From positions 15,082,601 through 15,146,600 of the forward strand of contig NC_066326.1 in assembly GCF_022539315.1 (NCBI RefSeq): DNA of 64,000 nt, given 5' to 3'. Below, piece after piece: positions 44,001 through 59,000 of this stretch (position 1 is the first letter of the stretch; each line of letters starts with the position of its first letter). This DNA is from Serinus canaria. Taxonomy: Eukaryota > Chordata > Aves > Passeriformes > Fringillidae. Below the pieces are notes generated by a model. That model was not told where the DNA came from and searched no databases. It worked only from the letters and a program-made list of their open reading frames with translations. A program made the position numbers and the translations under genes.

Positions 44001-47000
44001 GTCCAGAGATTATCATGAAAAAGTTGGGGACTAAGCCCACCAACCCTTCAGCAGAAGACTTGGTAATTTATTTTACTGCTTTCACAAACAAGCGAGCAAC
44101 AACGAAGAGAACAAAAATCAAACAGTAAATGTCCAAATAAGTTCTTGCCTCAACATGTGCTATGAGAACCTTTCATGTTAAAGAAAGAGGAGGAACCTGA
44201 AAGAAGAGGTCAGGCTTTTCTTGAGAATAACAGCTCCTCAGGGCTCAGCCTGGAACAAGGAAATGGACCTCAAAATGGTTGTTTCCAGACTTCACCACTT
44301 ACATGTTCTTAAAAGACTTGTGAACATGCTTTGTAACTTGGCTGTAGCTCTGCTCATAACTTAAGGAAAATAAGGCTGCACCACTCTGGAGAAGGCAGTT
44401 CCACACCCACTCATTCATCCTACCCCACACTAAACTTTCCATGGGGACAAACTCCCAGCAAAGCCAAAGAGGAGACCGTGTCTAGGCTAAACCTTTATTT
44501 ATAAGATTTATAAACAACTACTACCCCCTTCATCTTCCTGATCAGGCACAGCATTCAATTCTAACAGCAGAGATGAATGAAGCTTCCAGTCTTCTGTTAT
44601 TTATAAGCCTGTCAGTATCCCATCACCCTGGCTGTCACACAGTGTGCTTTGCTCCACAGGATGATGGAGCACAGGAAATATCCAAGCACAGAGCAGAAGC
44701 TGTGGAGCTCAAGTAAGAAAATGTTGACTTTCCAGATTCACCTGAACTGCCCCAAGCTCTCGAGCAGGCATTAACTGGCAACATCAGCAGGGGCAGCACC
44801 CAGCTCACAGGTCAGGGACTGTTTTTCCTGAGAAGGGATGTGCAGCACAGCTCAAGCATGAGCCTGTCCTGCAGCCACGGAGCAGCACAGCAGCCTGGCA
44901 CTGTTCTGTGGCTCTCACATTTTGGAAATCTCCCAGGGCACCATGCCAGGAGAAGCCATGGGAAGACAGCTCTGTCACTAGGACCTAGCTGATCAATGCA
45001 ACTTAAATTTGGAGCTACACAGCAGCTTTCAGTGAGTTATGGAGTGCAAAACAGGAGCTTGGATCACACTTTCAGGTTACCTGCGCTTACAGCAACAGCT
45101 GATTTCTTAAGGTATCAGACCCAAATAATGTTTGAGAAGCCTTGAAACCCTCCTCCCCCTTCTAGCTGTTTGCTCTCAATGCTTTCCACCCTCCAGAGCA
45201 TCACCCACTCGCTCCAGAGGTTCTGTGCTGTGAACAGAAGAGCAGTGCTCCTACAGCTCTAGGAGATCTACACAGCACAGTCCTCAAAAATACCAATTCA
45301 CAACCAGCACGAGGGAATTCAGCCTTGTTGTGTAAGTTAGATGTTGGTACTTAACAAGCTTCACATAGTCAGTCACTGCATGGCTGCACACACAAAGCTG
45401 ACCTGTTTTATTTAAATTATATTTTAGTTACCCTAAGGACAAAATTCCATATACTGCACTTTCACTTTTTTAATCTAAGAACTTGCAGAGCTGAGACACT
45501 TCTATGAGATCAGTGTCACTAAAGCTGGTTCTGATGAGAGAACCATTATGCCCAGATTGTCTGAAATGAGCACAGCCATGCAGAGACTCTCATTTACCAG
45601 CTAAGCTGTATCACTATGCCATTTCACTATGCATTAAATAAGCTGTCCTCCATAAGCTAAAAAATAATTAAAAAAAAAAAAACCAACACCTTCTCTCAGT
45701 CAGAAAAAGAGCCACAGGAAACACAGGCACACAGTGACAAAAAAATAAAAATTAAAAAAAAAAATCAGGATTTCTGTATGGATGGTTGTTAACTCTGCTT
45801 CCCTGACACCAGCAGTATTGCCAAGGACTTGGAGGGGCCACATCCATCAGCATTCAGCAGCACTTGATTAATTACTCCTGATCAGTTTCCCACTCAGTGC
45901 TGAACAGGAGATGACCTTATCTGTGCTGATATTTGAATTACACACAACAGCAACTGCCATTCAGGCATGTTATATAAACTAACTTAACCAGCATGGTTTG
46001 CACCTCATTGCATGGATTCTTCCAACACAACAATCTGAGGAAGGAATTCCCCCTCTCTCCAATCCTTTGGGTGGCCAGGAGATGCAGATTTTCCCAGGGA
46101 AGCTCCAGCACCACCCTCCTTGATCAGTTAATGGAAGGCCAAGGCCATGGTGAACTCCATCATTTCAGAGTGCCAGGGAAGTCCACAGGCAGACTAACAG
46201 TTAAAGAAACAAGCATCTATTATTGAACTAACACTGAACTTGGATACTTTAGAGAAGACTGAAGCTATTTTACTCAATAGCAGCTGTGTTTATACTATAG
46301 CACAGTCTGGTACCTCTGAAACTCAAGTGAACTTATATCCCACAGTAACTGTGCTGGTTCCAAGGGAAAAAAACCTGTTAAGACAAGGAAACATGCTTCA
46401 GCTTCTTGTGTCAAATAAAAATCTTTACTTTAGCAGCTGCTTTTAAAGGTACAACTTCATTTATGATAGATCAGGAATACAGGCTGAACCCCAAATATGG
46501 GGAAAAGAGTGGTTTCATTTATCCACTTCAGTATGTTTCATTTACTTATATGTAAAAATTCATCTCTGCTCACCAGACTAAACTTCAAAGGTACACAAAT
46601 CCATTTTTATCAATATAAAAGCCAGTTTACAGTTTAGACTCTGAGCTGCATCCATCAGTCACTGCCAAGAACACAGCACCTGCACTCCAGCTTCCTTCAC
46701 ATGAAAAAATGTCCATTGTCAAGAGAATTCAGTGATACTTATTAATGATTTAGGTGAGTGGTATCTTCCTGTCTCCTCTTAGCACTCACTGAACAGTGGG
46801 AAATAACACTTTTATTTAATGGGAAATAACACTTCTATCCAGAACTACCAAAAGCCTCAGACATCTATCCTGCACCATGCAGTCAGCTGGGCCAGATCTG
46901 TGAAACTCATTGCTCAGAAGAGGAAACAGCTCCTTGCTTTCACCTGAAAACCAATGTTTGTGCTACAATGATGATGCCAGATCCATCACAAGAGTCACAG

Positions 47001-50000
47001 AGCTAAGTCCCCAGGTGGGGAATGCCATCAGCCTTTGAGCATCATCTGTGAGCCCTCTGCTCTGGCTAAGCAGAAGAAGCATTTGGCACAGCACTGGCAC
47101 AGCCACAGCCACCAGTGCTCTGAACCTGCCACCTGGCTCCTGGCACAAACAGCACCAGCTGTTCAACCCTGGAAAATTGACCCTTCAGCCTGGTCATTTC
47201 ACTCCTTGCTCAGGATAATATAATGTCATTTTGTGGGTTTTACTTAATAGTTCTTCTCGGGCAATCACTCTTTAATTTTCATTGAGGCTTACTCAATTTG
47301 CCTTTGGTTTATGGGGCCAGATCTGTTTTGGACTGGTGAATAAAGATGATTTCCCCTGAGCTTAGAGTAACACAGGTAGAACAGATCTAAAGAGCAGCAA
47401 ATTTTAAGTTCAGAGGTCTCTATTGCCCAGCCCATCACATCACCCTGCTGCCTCTAGAGTGCAGCAAGAGGACAGCTGCCTGCTGCTGCAGCTGAGCTCT
47501 GGAGAAGGGAATGTGACATTCCAACTTTCCAGCATGCCCTGCATCCCTGGCACTCTTCTCTAAAAGCCAGGCAATGAACCCCAGTGCACCAGTCAGTTTG
47601 TCTACCTAGTCCTGGCTTTCTTTTAAGCCAGCAGAGAAGAAAAAATAACAGAAATTAGAAAGATCTGAAAGTGCTACATCTAAATACAGAGGGATGCAAT
47701 CCTCCCACACATGTAGGGGAAAACACAGTGAGGAAAATGAGGAAATGTGGAATTTCTGGCTGGCTTTTTCCTCAGGCTGGCTGTTTCCAGCTCCTTCCAC
47801 TGCTGTAAGGCTGACCAGAAAAGCTTTCCCAAAAGGCCTTCCTAGGAGGCAGCTGGGGATTGAAGATGCTAAAGCCAAATGCTGCTCAAGAGGTGAAGAT
47901 AAAATTCAGAGCTGCCCTTAAGTTTCCTGCCCTCCCTGCTCCAGAGCCAGTCCATTGGCACCACAAACACAAATAAACCCAAGTGGTGGCAGTGCCACCT
48001 CTGCAGCACCAGCAGTGCTGACCTGTGAGCAGCTGCCACTGAACCCAACCACGAGCAGCACTCAGGGGTGGCAGCCAGCACTGCCACACAGCTGCTCAGG
48101 CAACACAATCTTCTCATTCCCTTAATCTAAATGACTAAAAGTGCAATGGGTTCTGGTTTTAGTTGTCACTGAACTCAGCCAAGGTGGATTAGCTCAGCAA
48201 TGCTGGGTGACATTGGGCATGCTCTGGATTTGAGTGAGCCCACACTGGCTCTCTGCCTCTGCCTTCAGTACCTTCCCATTTAATGCAAAACCCCAAATTT
48301 ATTTTTTCGCAGCTGATGCATTTATAGTCAGTTCAGACAGGGATCACATCATTAACATCTATTACCAAGAACCTGTAACTACCCAAAAGGCACATAAATG
48401 ACAGCATCTTCAGAAACATCCTGATCTTAAACAGATGCCTACCAAAAAAAAAAAACCCAAAACAATTCTGTTACAGTGATTCTTAGTCATCACTGTAGCA
48501 CAGCCTATAAAACTGTGCTATGAAGAAATTGTGGGCAGAGGACATTCAAAATTAGCTTCCCCAATTTATTTTTTAGCACTGATGCTAAAAACAATAATGG
48601 CAACAGGAATAAATAAAGTAGGAGTTAAGTTAAATGTAATGAGGGCTTATTAATTTATAATGTAACCAAATTATTCTACTATCAGTATCTAAAGAAAAAC
48701 TACTGAATCAAGTGCTCTTGGGGAGTTTTTAAAGGGAAATGAGAAATTTGGTTTAGTTTTCACTGCCTCTTAACCCTTTTAACAATATGGGATTCCAGGC
48801 TCACACTCCAGATCTCCTGTTTTAAACAGCAAAACTGAAAATAACCTCCCACTTTCCCAGCATGTGCTTTTTGTTCTCTGATGCACCAAGCTAAAGACTT
48901 AATATGGGAGTGTTGTCTGCAGACAGGAAAACAACATCTGGCATCCTTCCGAGGATGCTGTCTGAAGTGACTCCTCACTGCAAACTGCACAGGAGATCTG
49001 CTGGCAGAGCTGGGGGAGGCCCCAGCTACCAGCCAAGCCTTCACATCACACTCCCACTTACCTGAGATTCAGGCTCCTGTGCTAAACTGCTGAGCTACTC
49101 TATCAGGTGTCTCAAGAGGGGACAGGTGCCTCCCCCAGGTTTGGATTGTACTTGTGCTTCACAACAGCTTCTCCCTGGAGCACAGCCAGAGCTGGGGAGC
49201 TCAGCTCAGGTGTGGGGGACTTGTGTGGGGACACCTGAAGTGATGCTGCTGTACCAACACCACTGTGCCTTGCAGTGCCAGCCTCTGAGTGGAAAAAAGA
49301 CATTCTTGCAAAGAGACAGTACTTAGGGTGACTTTTAAAAGGGAAAGCTAATCAAGATTAAAGTCATTTTGAAAGCATCTACAGAGCAGACCACCAGAGC
49401 CAAAGCTAAACCAGACAGGTCACTTCTGCCACTGAGTGAATGGAACCATGCAGAAGGAGTCCCAGTTTCATGACATCATGATGATGTGATGTCACACAGG
49501 AAATCAAAATTTAATCAAAACGTGGAGGAATTGCAGATCTGGGGTTGGTCAAAACAACCACATTTCAGCACAGCTTAAAACATGTGGAACACGTCAGCAC
49601 TTCCTAGAAATCCCCTATAGTTATTCACATCACACCTTCCTTATTCAAAGTTTCTACCCAATTTTTCTACATAAGCTCCAGGGAGCACTTACTCCAACAG
49701 CAAGCTCAGACTGTCACCTCAGTTATTCAAAAGTATTAAGTTATAAACCTTAAAATGTTTACTAAATTATTAAAACATATTTATCAACAGCTTTGCCTTA
49801 GATATCAGATTAAACAAGACCTAATATCTACCTTTTCACCTGCTCAGTGAAATATCTTTCAGCTTTATATACACAATAAAATGACAACATCAGAGAAACA
49901 GATGATGTAAATTTAGGAGAACCACACATCATCAAAAGAACAGGAAAATTCATGGTTAAGGAGAAACTGAAATCAACTAGAAGGGAGACAGAAATTTTGC
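41001..50000. other. Upstream region, no gene recognised
   Basis: No exon, RNA gene or repeat family was identified. Small items: a CCT-repeat at 41052-41074; poly(A)-rich segments near 45668-45682 and 45740-45765; a 15-bp direct duplication (TGGGAAATAACACTT) at 46797-46811 and 46820-46834; and an 8-bp inverted repeat TGACATCA/TGATGTCA at 49471-49494. Confidence 0.6.
41052..41074. repeat. CCT/AGG simple repeat
   Basis: Short run of CCT triplets. The open frame on the minus strand reads it as a glutamate/arginine or glycine run, which is a by-product. Confidence 0.75.
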
Positions 50001-53000
50001 ACAGCACACCAGTTTCCCCACACTCCTAATCAGTCATGGGCAAGCAGCTGAAAAGCACCTGACACATTTATTGGAGGGAGCTGCAGAGCTCAGGGGATTT
50101 GGCAGACATTAAAGCTCACCTAGGAGTGCTCCCCAGTTTGAGCAGTGCCAGGGTCTCCCCTGGGCACTCAGGGCAGGTTGGGAGCTCTCCCTGCTGCTCT
50201 GTGAGCTGGGCTGAGCACAGATACGGTGAGAGAGGAAAGCTGGCACTGAAGCAGCTCTGACAGAGGCAGAGGAAGCCCTGCACATCAGGCAGCCCCCGGC
50301 TGGCAGCTTGGGCAGCTCAAGCTGGGAGGTCAAGAGCCACTGCTGGTGTCTGTACAGCGACACAGAGCAAGGCAGGTAGCACAGGGCAGGGACAACAGCC
50401 CACAGGCTCCCTGCATCCTTCATCCTGGCCAGAAATGGGCTCAGCTGACAGCAAAACCAACCCATTTCTGCTCCAACTAGAAGAGACAAATGGGCTTGCT
50501 GCAGTTACACAGAGCAATGCCTGAAAACTGCAACAGCCAAAACCAGGATTTTTTGTAAATGTTATTTCTTGTCTGGTCTCTCAAAGAAAAGATTGTTATG
50601 GAAGGTCTTCAAGCAACAAAAACCAGGCAGGTATCAAAAATGGATCATAACATTTTGTGTATTATGTGCACATTAAACCAAGGCCAGCCCATTCCAGGCT
50701 CTCTCTCTCTGCCAGCCTGTTATTTCAGAGAGCCACTGTTAACTCCAGCCCTTCCATGCACTGGTACCTCCCCTTCCCTGACCAAGACTCAAACTCTCTC
50801 CTCCAGCCACAGTATTCACTGTAACACTCTTTATCTTGTGCCCAAAATCATACTGATAGCACAAACTAGCAGACATGAATTCTCTATTTCCCTCATGTCA
50901 CTTTGTATAATTTTTAAGGGTTTCTTGTATTGGGGTAGACACAATCTTGTTTCTATCCTAACACAATATTCTATTTCAGTTCTTAAACCCTGATAGGAAA
51001 CCCACAAGAATACAGAAGGCCCATTAAACCTCTTAGCTGCTGCAACTCTGAACTAATGTTACTGCAAACTTTGAGCTGTTTTCATGACAGGACAAATGGT
51101 TTCAGCCTTTTTATTTATATAAAGTCTACAAAGGCTTTGTCATTCTGCAGGGTGTGGTGAGAGGAGAAAGTGGGAAATTACTAAAGGCTTGGCTTTCCAA
51201 TGTTAACCTATCTAGCATGATTATAGTGTCCACACTGATGAGAAGAGCTTTAGTCTAAGCTCAGTCTACTTTTCAAATACTTAAATAAAAGCTTTTCAAA
51301 AACAGTTAAATATACAATGAAAAATTATCAGCAAACATTTGTTATCACTACAGCTTCCTACAGAAGACTGTCAAAACTATCTTTATAGGCTTACAACAAT
51401 TTATAAAACTGATTATTATGATAAAAATCAGGCTAATGAGCAGCCACATATGAAGTCTTACTGGCCAATATAAGGGAATAACAATACAGAGAAGTTTAAA
51501 TAAAGTTCAAGTTAAAAGAATCTTGCTACAAGTCCCTGGTTTACAGTTAATACTTATTGAAAGACACAGGATAAGTCATAAAGATCAACTCTGTATTAGC
51601 ATACCTGCAACAGAGTTAAAGCTATGCCTTTGCAGTTTATATATATTTTTTTCTTTAATTTTCCAAATCACCCTTCCTCAAGATGAATTAATGCTAGGTT
51701 CACTTTCTATTAACTTCCACTTACTTCCCTGAAGCAAACTTTAGGCAATGGAGAAAGAAAAACATCCCACAAATCTGGGGACCCTCATAACTTTGTATTT
51801 GTAGCATGGAAATGATTCAGCCTGTTGGCAGAGAAGTTATTTTATGACCAAGTCAGCAAAGGCAGCCTCATCTGCAAGAGGATGCACAGCCTGCAAACAC
51901 ACAGGAATGCCTTGTGCATTTCCTTGTACATGGCTTGTGATGAATAAGAAAACAAAACCAAATCACTGCTGAAAGGGAGTGCTGGCAGAAGTGTATCCCC
52001 AGCACTGCAGGGACAATAACAATCAGACTTCAGAATTAACAACCACCCATCAAAACTGGGAAGATACAAACTTTTGTGAAAGGTATGACAGAGTGTGGGT
52101 GAATTATTACAAAAAAAAAAAAAATAAAGCAGAAATACCCTACTCATGTAAAAGTGGCAGTGGTAAAAAAGGCAAATTCCTGCTCTTGGGGAAGAGAGCC
52201 ACCTGTGGGCATGCACACTGCCCTGTATTTAATCTGCTCTGTAAATCACTCCCTGCACTTCTTTGGCATCTGCAGCAGGTGAAAACTGCTGAGCCCTGTA
52301 ACTCTGTGTGAGGAAGCATCAGAAACATCTAGAATATATTTGCTTGACATGACAGTATGCTATAGCAACTCTAAAAACAATCCACAAAGACTTTCAACAT
52401 TCACAGCAGACTACACGAGACCTGCTCAAAGCAGAAAAGTTTGTTATATATTTTATTTTTAGAAGTCTCTCCCTTTCCCTTGATAGGGTTTTCTACTGAT
52501 ACTCAAAACTTCTCCCCAAATGAAACACCTGGAAGTCACTGTTACAGTCTCCAAGTCCCAAACATCTACACTGCAGTTGCATCATTGATTGAATCCATCC
52601 CAAAAGTGGGTTCAGACACCATCAAGACCTTCCCTGCAATCCCAGCTCCATTCCCCAGCAACACCAGCCCACTGCCAGCAGCTAATTACCAAACCCATCA
52701 TAGATGAGACTCCTCAAAGGACTACAGCCACTTAAAGGCATTTAAAAGCTGCTGTGAAACTTTTAATGCAAGACACGTTTGGCAAAGGCCAGTTGCAGAT
52801 TGAAGCCCAGAACTTCTCAGTCTGACAGAGCTGCCAGGAAACACATCCTGAGGGAAGGATCCGAGTCCCACTCGGTGTTTCAGTCCATGAAAAGCACTGT
52901 GAACATGCTGAGGTGCCTCCATTTCTATCCCCCAGCAGATCAGGAGAAAACAAGCAAGCTCATCTCTTGCAGAAACAGGTTTTCCACTGGCTTTTTCTGA

Positions 53001-56000
53001 AAGGATTGTGAATTTTTTTATAGATTCAAAATGCAAATGCACTGGTTGCAACCTGAATTTGGGAACCTGTTCTCTGAGCAGTGATTACACACTTGCTCTC
53101 TCCAGCTGAAAAGTATAGCTGCTTTTAGTTTCTGATTGCATATCTTCTAATTATTAGTTTTATCAAAGGAACTGAATTGATGGCACAATCTATTTTTACA
53201 AAGCAGACAAACAGGACATAGGGTATTCCAGGTAAAAGATGAATAGAGACAATAATGTTTTTTGACTAAGGAACCTCATGACTTAAGTTTACTCAAGCAA
53301 TTTTTCTTTAGGCTTCCACACAATATTTACACAGATAACAAGACATGCACATCAACTGCTATAAGAAATTAATACTTTCTTTACAATAATTCAAAATATT
53401 TCCCTTACAGAGAGAATTTTTGCACAAAATAATTTATTAAATAATACCACTAATATCTTATCAAGCTATCAGCCTAAAATATTAAATAATCCAAGGTATT
53501 TGTAATATTAATCTCTAGAATACTGGGAAAGAGCTGAGTTACTGAATGATATTAAGAGCAGAGCATTCAAAAGACATTCTGAAACCTCTTGACTGTCAAG
53601 TTCATGTTCAACCCTCATCTCTATACTCATCTTCATTTTTCTTTTGCCAGTTCCCTCCCACATTTTCTTCCTCACAGCTTCTTCCTCTCCATCAAATCAG
53701 GCATCATCCCAGCTTGTGAAATCAAACCAGCTGCAGTTCCTGAAGGAATGAGCTCTGAAGATGGACAGCCTGTCACCTTCAATCACTCCTGAACACCTAC
53801 AGGCTCCTTTCTGACCCAGCTGCAGAGCAGGTCCGTGTGTGCCAGCACCTCACCCTGCTGTAGGCAGAATCTCAGTATTTCTACCATAAAAGCCAGTCCT
53901 GATAAAGAAATGCTGTAACTCCAGCCAGGGATTGCCTCACTACCAAGAAGATAGGTGGTCTAACCCAACTCCAGCCATTAGCATAAGACTAAGCTGCTAA
54001 TTAGCAGAGGAACAGCACAGTGGAGCAGATGTGTATTTACTACAGCACCCATTAGCACAGACTCCAGAGAGGCTTCTCCAGTTCCCAGGCTCATGGGGAC
54101 CTCGGGCTGTACATCCTAGCCAAGGCTTTAGGCACCTCTGTGGATCACTTCAGTGGGAGTTGGACTCCAAATGCTCTGAAAATCCAGGTCCAAACTGCTG
54201 AACTTAGGGAACCAAGTGCTGGATTGGAGGTGAGAGGGAGAATGAGCTGTCCCCGGGCTGCCTCTGGTTCCTCCTGCTGCCTGCAGCCCTCGGGCTGACA
54301 GGACAACTGCTGCTAGCGTGAGAAAAAAGGAGAAGCAGAACTTCATTTCAGCCCTTTTTCATTTTTTTTGTCAAAGAAAGATTAGCAAGCAGAGAAGGAA
54401 AACTCTCCAGCAAACTGCCTGAAGTAGAATGCTGGTGTGAAATCACACGGACAGACGTCATCCTTTTCGCATCCTCTCCAAAGTGTTTCCCCCAGGAAAC
54501 TAAATCAATAATCTTAAGCAATAGCAACTGCACACACAAAGCAGGCTGCTTTAAATATAACATGAAATAGCACTGTTCATGTTGTTTTTAGGATTATGTG
54601 TTTTAATTACACCCCTTCACTCTCCTTCTTGCTTTGTAATTGAATTTTCTTTTATCTTTAGAAGGCTAACTTTATTCATAGGAGGCTGTGGATGGCAGAG
54701 TTCAATCCTTTCACTGTAGAGTCCTGAGGTCTCCCACTGCTTTCCAAGATTTTATTCACATTTTGTTTTAAAAGGGTTCCAGCTCAGATTAGCAAATGGG
54801 TTTTTAATGGAAATGCATGCATATCTAGAGGAGGTGCCTTGTAAGGGTAATATACAAAAATTTCCCTTTTTATCTGAAGGCAACCCAGAAATATCAATGT
54901 CCCAAGTTCCATCACAAATCTCTTAGAAGAAGTCTGCTCAACCAGATATTTACAGGACACACAATTCTGTGTGAAATTACAGATCTGGCTACCATAACAT
55001 ATTTTTCAATCCACCTGTGAGATCCCACAAGCCTCACAAAGAGCAGCTGGCTTGAATACACTGCCATGGTGTCAGCAATACACAATACTCCTGGCTGCCT
55101 GATGCCCTGACACAACTTCTTGTGTGTGAAAAGAAAACCCCTCTCCAGCTATCAGCACTGACCCAGCAGAGCCCAGCCACTATTTCAGTTCCACTGCCAG
55201 CACATCTCTTAACATTGTGTCCAAGCAGAAATAGCAAGAGGCTAAAAGCACAGAAATATGGCTCCTTCTCACAGCCTGGATTACTTCATACACTTTAGGT
55301 GCTAAAGCAGTACCTGAGCCTTTCAAGTGAAGTAAGAGAAGTTTCATAAAAGGCTGAGAAAACATCTCAGAGTAACAAGGCTTTAAATGTGGCACTTTAA
55401 CTGCAGAAAACTGAGAAAAACATACACACCAGGCTGGCTATAATGCCAGTCTAGGTCTTCCTGGATTGATTAATTCCAAGAGACTTCAGGCATCAACATA
55501 AATAATCATCACAAGTCCCCTCATATGATCTTGGAACATCTTCAACCAAACATGATCTTCCAACCCTCTGCTGGGGAGCCAAACAGGCACCTATTTTCAC
55601 TGCAGCTCCTGAGCTGTGCCTGCACCATCCACTGAAACCATCCAAGCACTGTCCATGCTGTTTCCACCTGCTACAGCTCCCTTTGAGTCACCTACCACTC
55701 CTTGCAGATGCAAACTGTGATGGCAGGGCACAGCTTTCCCCTGGATCTTTCCCCCTAAATAGAATTACTGTATTAGAGCTGTGCAAAACCATGGAATTCT
55801 CTCTCTCTAGGCAATGCCACAAAAATATGGCCTTGCCTTTTTTTATTGCTCATTAACTGATGTGCTCCCTTCTCATTACTCCCTTTGAAAAATACTGAAA
55901 GCTTAAAAAGGAAGGAAAACAAAAAAAAAAAAGCAAGAAAAGAAAGACAACAGCTTTCAACTACACTTTTTGAATCCCAGGAACATTACCAGGCCTACAG

Positions 56001-59000
56001 GCCCCAGAACAGTTAAAGCACAGGGGTTTAGTAAAGAGCTCACAGTAAGGGATGATGCTCTTATTACCCCAACATCAGGAATGGTAAAATTACAAGAAAA
56101 TCTGTTCTCATTTTAAGATTTTTTTTCTTCATGTCTGCTCATACAGAGAGAAAAACAAGACTTGAGCCTAAGGGCTCAAAAGACAGTGCAACTGAAAAAG
56201 ATTTCTCTATTTTTAGTAGTACAATTTCAAAGCTTGATCCTGACAACACTGGAACATTTACACTGTCATAAAAAGTGTTTTCAAATTCATGCTTTCACCC
56301 CCCCCCACTGAATTCTTTTTGCAGCTCTTTCCCTGCAAAGCCCAATATGTATATTTTCAGACATCACTGTGCTGTCACATACAACCTTGTTTCATTAATA
56401 CAGACAAAAGAGAGATAATGCTTTCTATTCAAGTTCCACTTCAACTTTTGAATCATCAGTTGTGATCATTAAAACAGAATTTTAATACTGTAGCAGGATG
56501 TAAAAAAAAACCCAGTGCCTCAGAAAAGCCAAAGGACACCTTTGTCCTGAAAACACTACCTTAAAAAGTTATTTTATGAAGTCTCCCACATTTTCTTCCC
56601 CCATGTCAGTATTCTGCATCTAAGTTGGAAGTTCTTTAGAGCTAAACCCACTAGAAATACCTGTGTATGTTATAATCACATGCTTCTACTGTGACATTCA
56701 ATTTGAAATATACTCTTGATTAAATGGAAAAGAAAAGCGTTCCTCTGGTTGTGTTTAAAGAACACATCTCTGCTGACAGCCCAAGTCTGTTTTGATTTGC
56801 TCCCTATAGAAATGGAGCTGCTAGAAAACATTAAGTGGCAAGTGCAGCTCTGGATGTAAATTACACCATCTCCACTTAAGTGCTGCCCTCAGCAGCAACC
56901 GGAAATTGCAGAGCCCAGCACTGCCACAATCGCTCCAGGAGCAACAGGGATGTAAAAAAAATGAATTATCAGATCTCTATGCAAAGCAAGAGCATCAATT
57001 GAGTGAAGAACTGGCCTGGAAAAATACTCTCTAAAAGCTTTCCAAAGCTGAGGTCAACATCTCTGCAACTTTTTAACTTTAATTCTCGGTAAGGTACTTT
57101 GTTAGTCTTTATGGTTATAAAAAGGGTCTTCTAAACACAAAAGATTAAAAGCTCCTTCCCTGATATGAGGGCTGGGCACACCCAGAAGAAGTGAATGGCC
57201 ACAAAATGAACAGAAAACTGCTGAGGTACAGACAAAGAGTGAATGGATTTTTCTAAAGGGTGACAGAATAAACACTCATTAACAGCAAAATGAAATCACT
57301 TTTCTTAGTTCAGCAATCTCCAACACACTTATTACCTTATAGCAAAGTAAATCAGGGGGAATGTAAACCCTTTGGATTGTGGCATATTCCCATCCAATAG
57401 GGATTAATGTAAGATGCATTTTCTCCTGTGTCCATCACACAAGGCACCGTGGAGCCACCACAAGGAGACTGATTTGATGTTGTTCTTCCAGACCAGGGAT
57501 GTTCATGTTGGCCTTTTCCAAACTGAAGCACCCACTGCTCTATTCACACCACAGCATGGAGGCTTGGTGTCTGGGAATACATATCTGAATTACCAGCATT
57601 TCAAAAGCTTCACAACCTGGGAACTTCAGAATAATATTTTTTAAATGTTGAAAATATCAGTGTTAAATTCCATACCATATGCTGCACAGCAGATCTAGTC
57701 AAAGATCACTAAATGGTAACACTTCATTAAATGAAGGTAATTTATCAACCAATTTGCCAAGAAGCAAGAGTTTTAGAAAGCAGATAAAACAATCTGGGCA
57801 TTAAGGCCAAACCCAAGTGATCACCTCAGATTAGAGGGTGCCCTCATGCAATGAGACTTCAAATATTGTGGAGCTTCTTCTAGTACATCTCATACTTAAC
57901 AGGCTGATTATAAAGTCATGGAATAATGATAGAAAGAAGAAGCATTTGTTCACAATACCAGGAGGACTACTGACTGTACTGTGTCCTGCTTTTCAAGGGA
58001 AGCACACAAACATTAAATGAGTGCAAAGTTTTGAGACAATTCAGAACCATTCAAGAGATAAAAAATAAATGCTGTTTGCTAAGAACAGCAGAAGGATAAT
58101 AGCAGATGAAATTAAAGGCAAGATAATAAGACATAGAAAAAGAAATAACCTCACCTATACAATGGGATCTAAATTAGCTACTGCAACTCGGAATTTTGAA
58201 ACTGTTACAACTAATTCTCTTGGAACATCAATTTCATACTCATTAAGAGCCCCAAGGAATGGAGAAGAAAACAACAAACACTGTACTACAACTCTGGAAA
58301 TCCAGAGCCCCTTGAGACAGCCTGCAGTGCTGGTGCCACAGAGCCATGGAAATACTAGAAGATGCACAAAAAGAAGGTTAAGAAAGAGCATCGGAGACTT
58401 GAAACACTTCTATATTAATAGGGATGGATGTATAACCCAGTTTTATAGCAAAGACAAGAAACACCCACAACAGAAAGAGCACCCCTGTCCAGCACTGCAC
58501 ACACAAGCTGCAGATGGGCTCCAGCATCTCCTGCACAGCACACCAGGTTTCCTTCTTTGAGCTGAACAGAGCAACTATGGGAGAGCACGAGAGCTGTGCA
58601 CAATCAAAACTAGGATCAAAAAGAAGTAAAAAAAAAAAAGGTTATTCCCTATTTCTTCTACTACCAGGAGCAGAAAACACAGACTGAGAATCTTTTGACA
58701 TGGCCCAGAATAAACTGCAGACCCATAACCAGGTGTGGGTTCAGAGCAGGGAACAGCTCCAGTGCCCGGCTCCTGCTCGGCACAGAGCTCTACTGCACTG
58801 CCCCTTATCCTCAAGATAAGGATCAAGAGATTGCTGAGCTGAGACAAGGACTGGGGGTCTGGTCTGACACATTATGGCAATTTTTATGATCATCCCAATT
58901 TCAGCAAGACTTGAAGCCACTCTTACTCCAGCAATGCAATGAAATTTCTCAGCCACACCCAAGAGCCAGGGCAGTGGCTTTTTGTTTCAAATGTCACTGC

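Noticed and set aside
46797..46834. 15-bp direct duplication as a target-site duplication
   Set aside because: Only 8 bp separate the copies, so there is no inserted element; it looks like a small local duplication.
49471..49494. Inverted TGACATCA/TGATGTCA as a cAMP-response element pair
   Set aside because: The motif is not the CRE consensus (TGACGTCA) and arms of 8 bp are expected by chance in this length.
58069..58560. 163-codon open frame on the plus strand
   Set aside because: No domain, and composition like surrounding intron or flank sequence.
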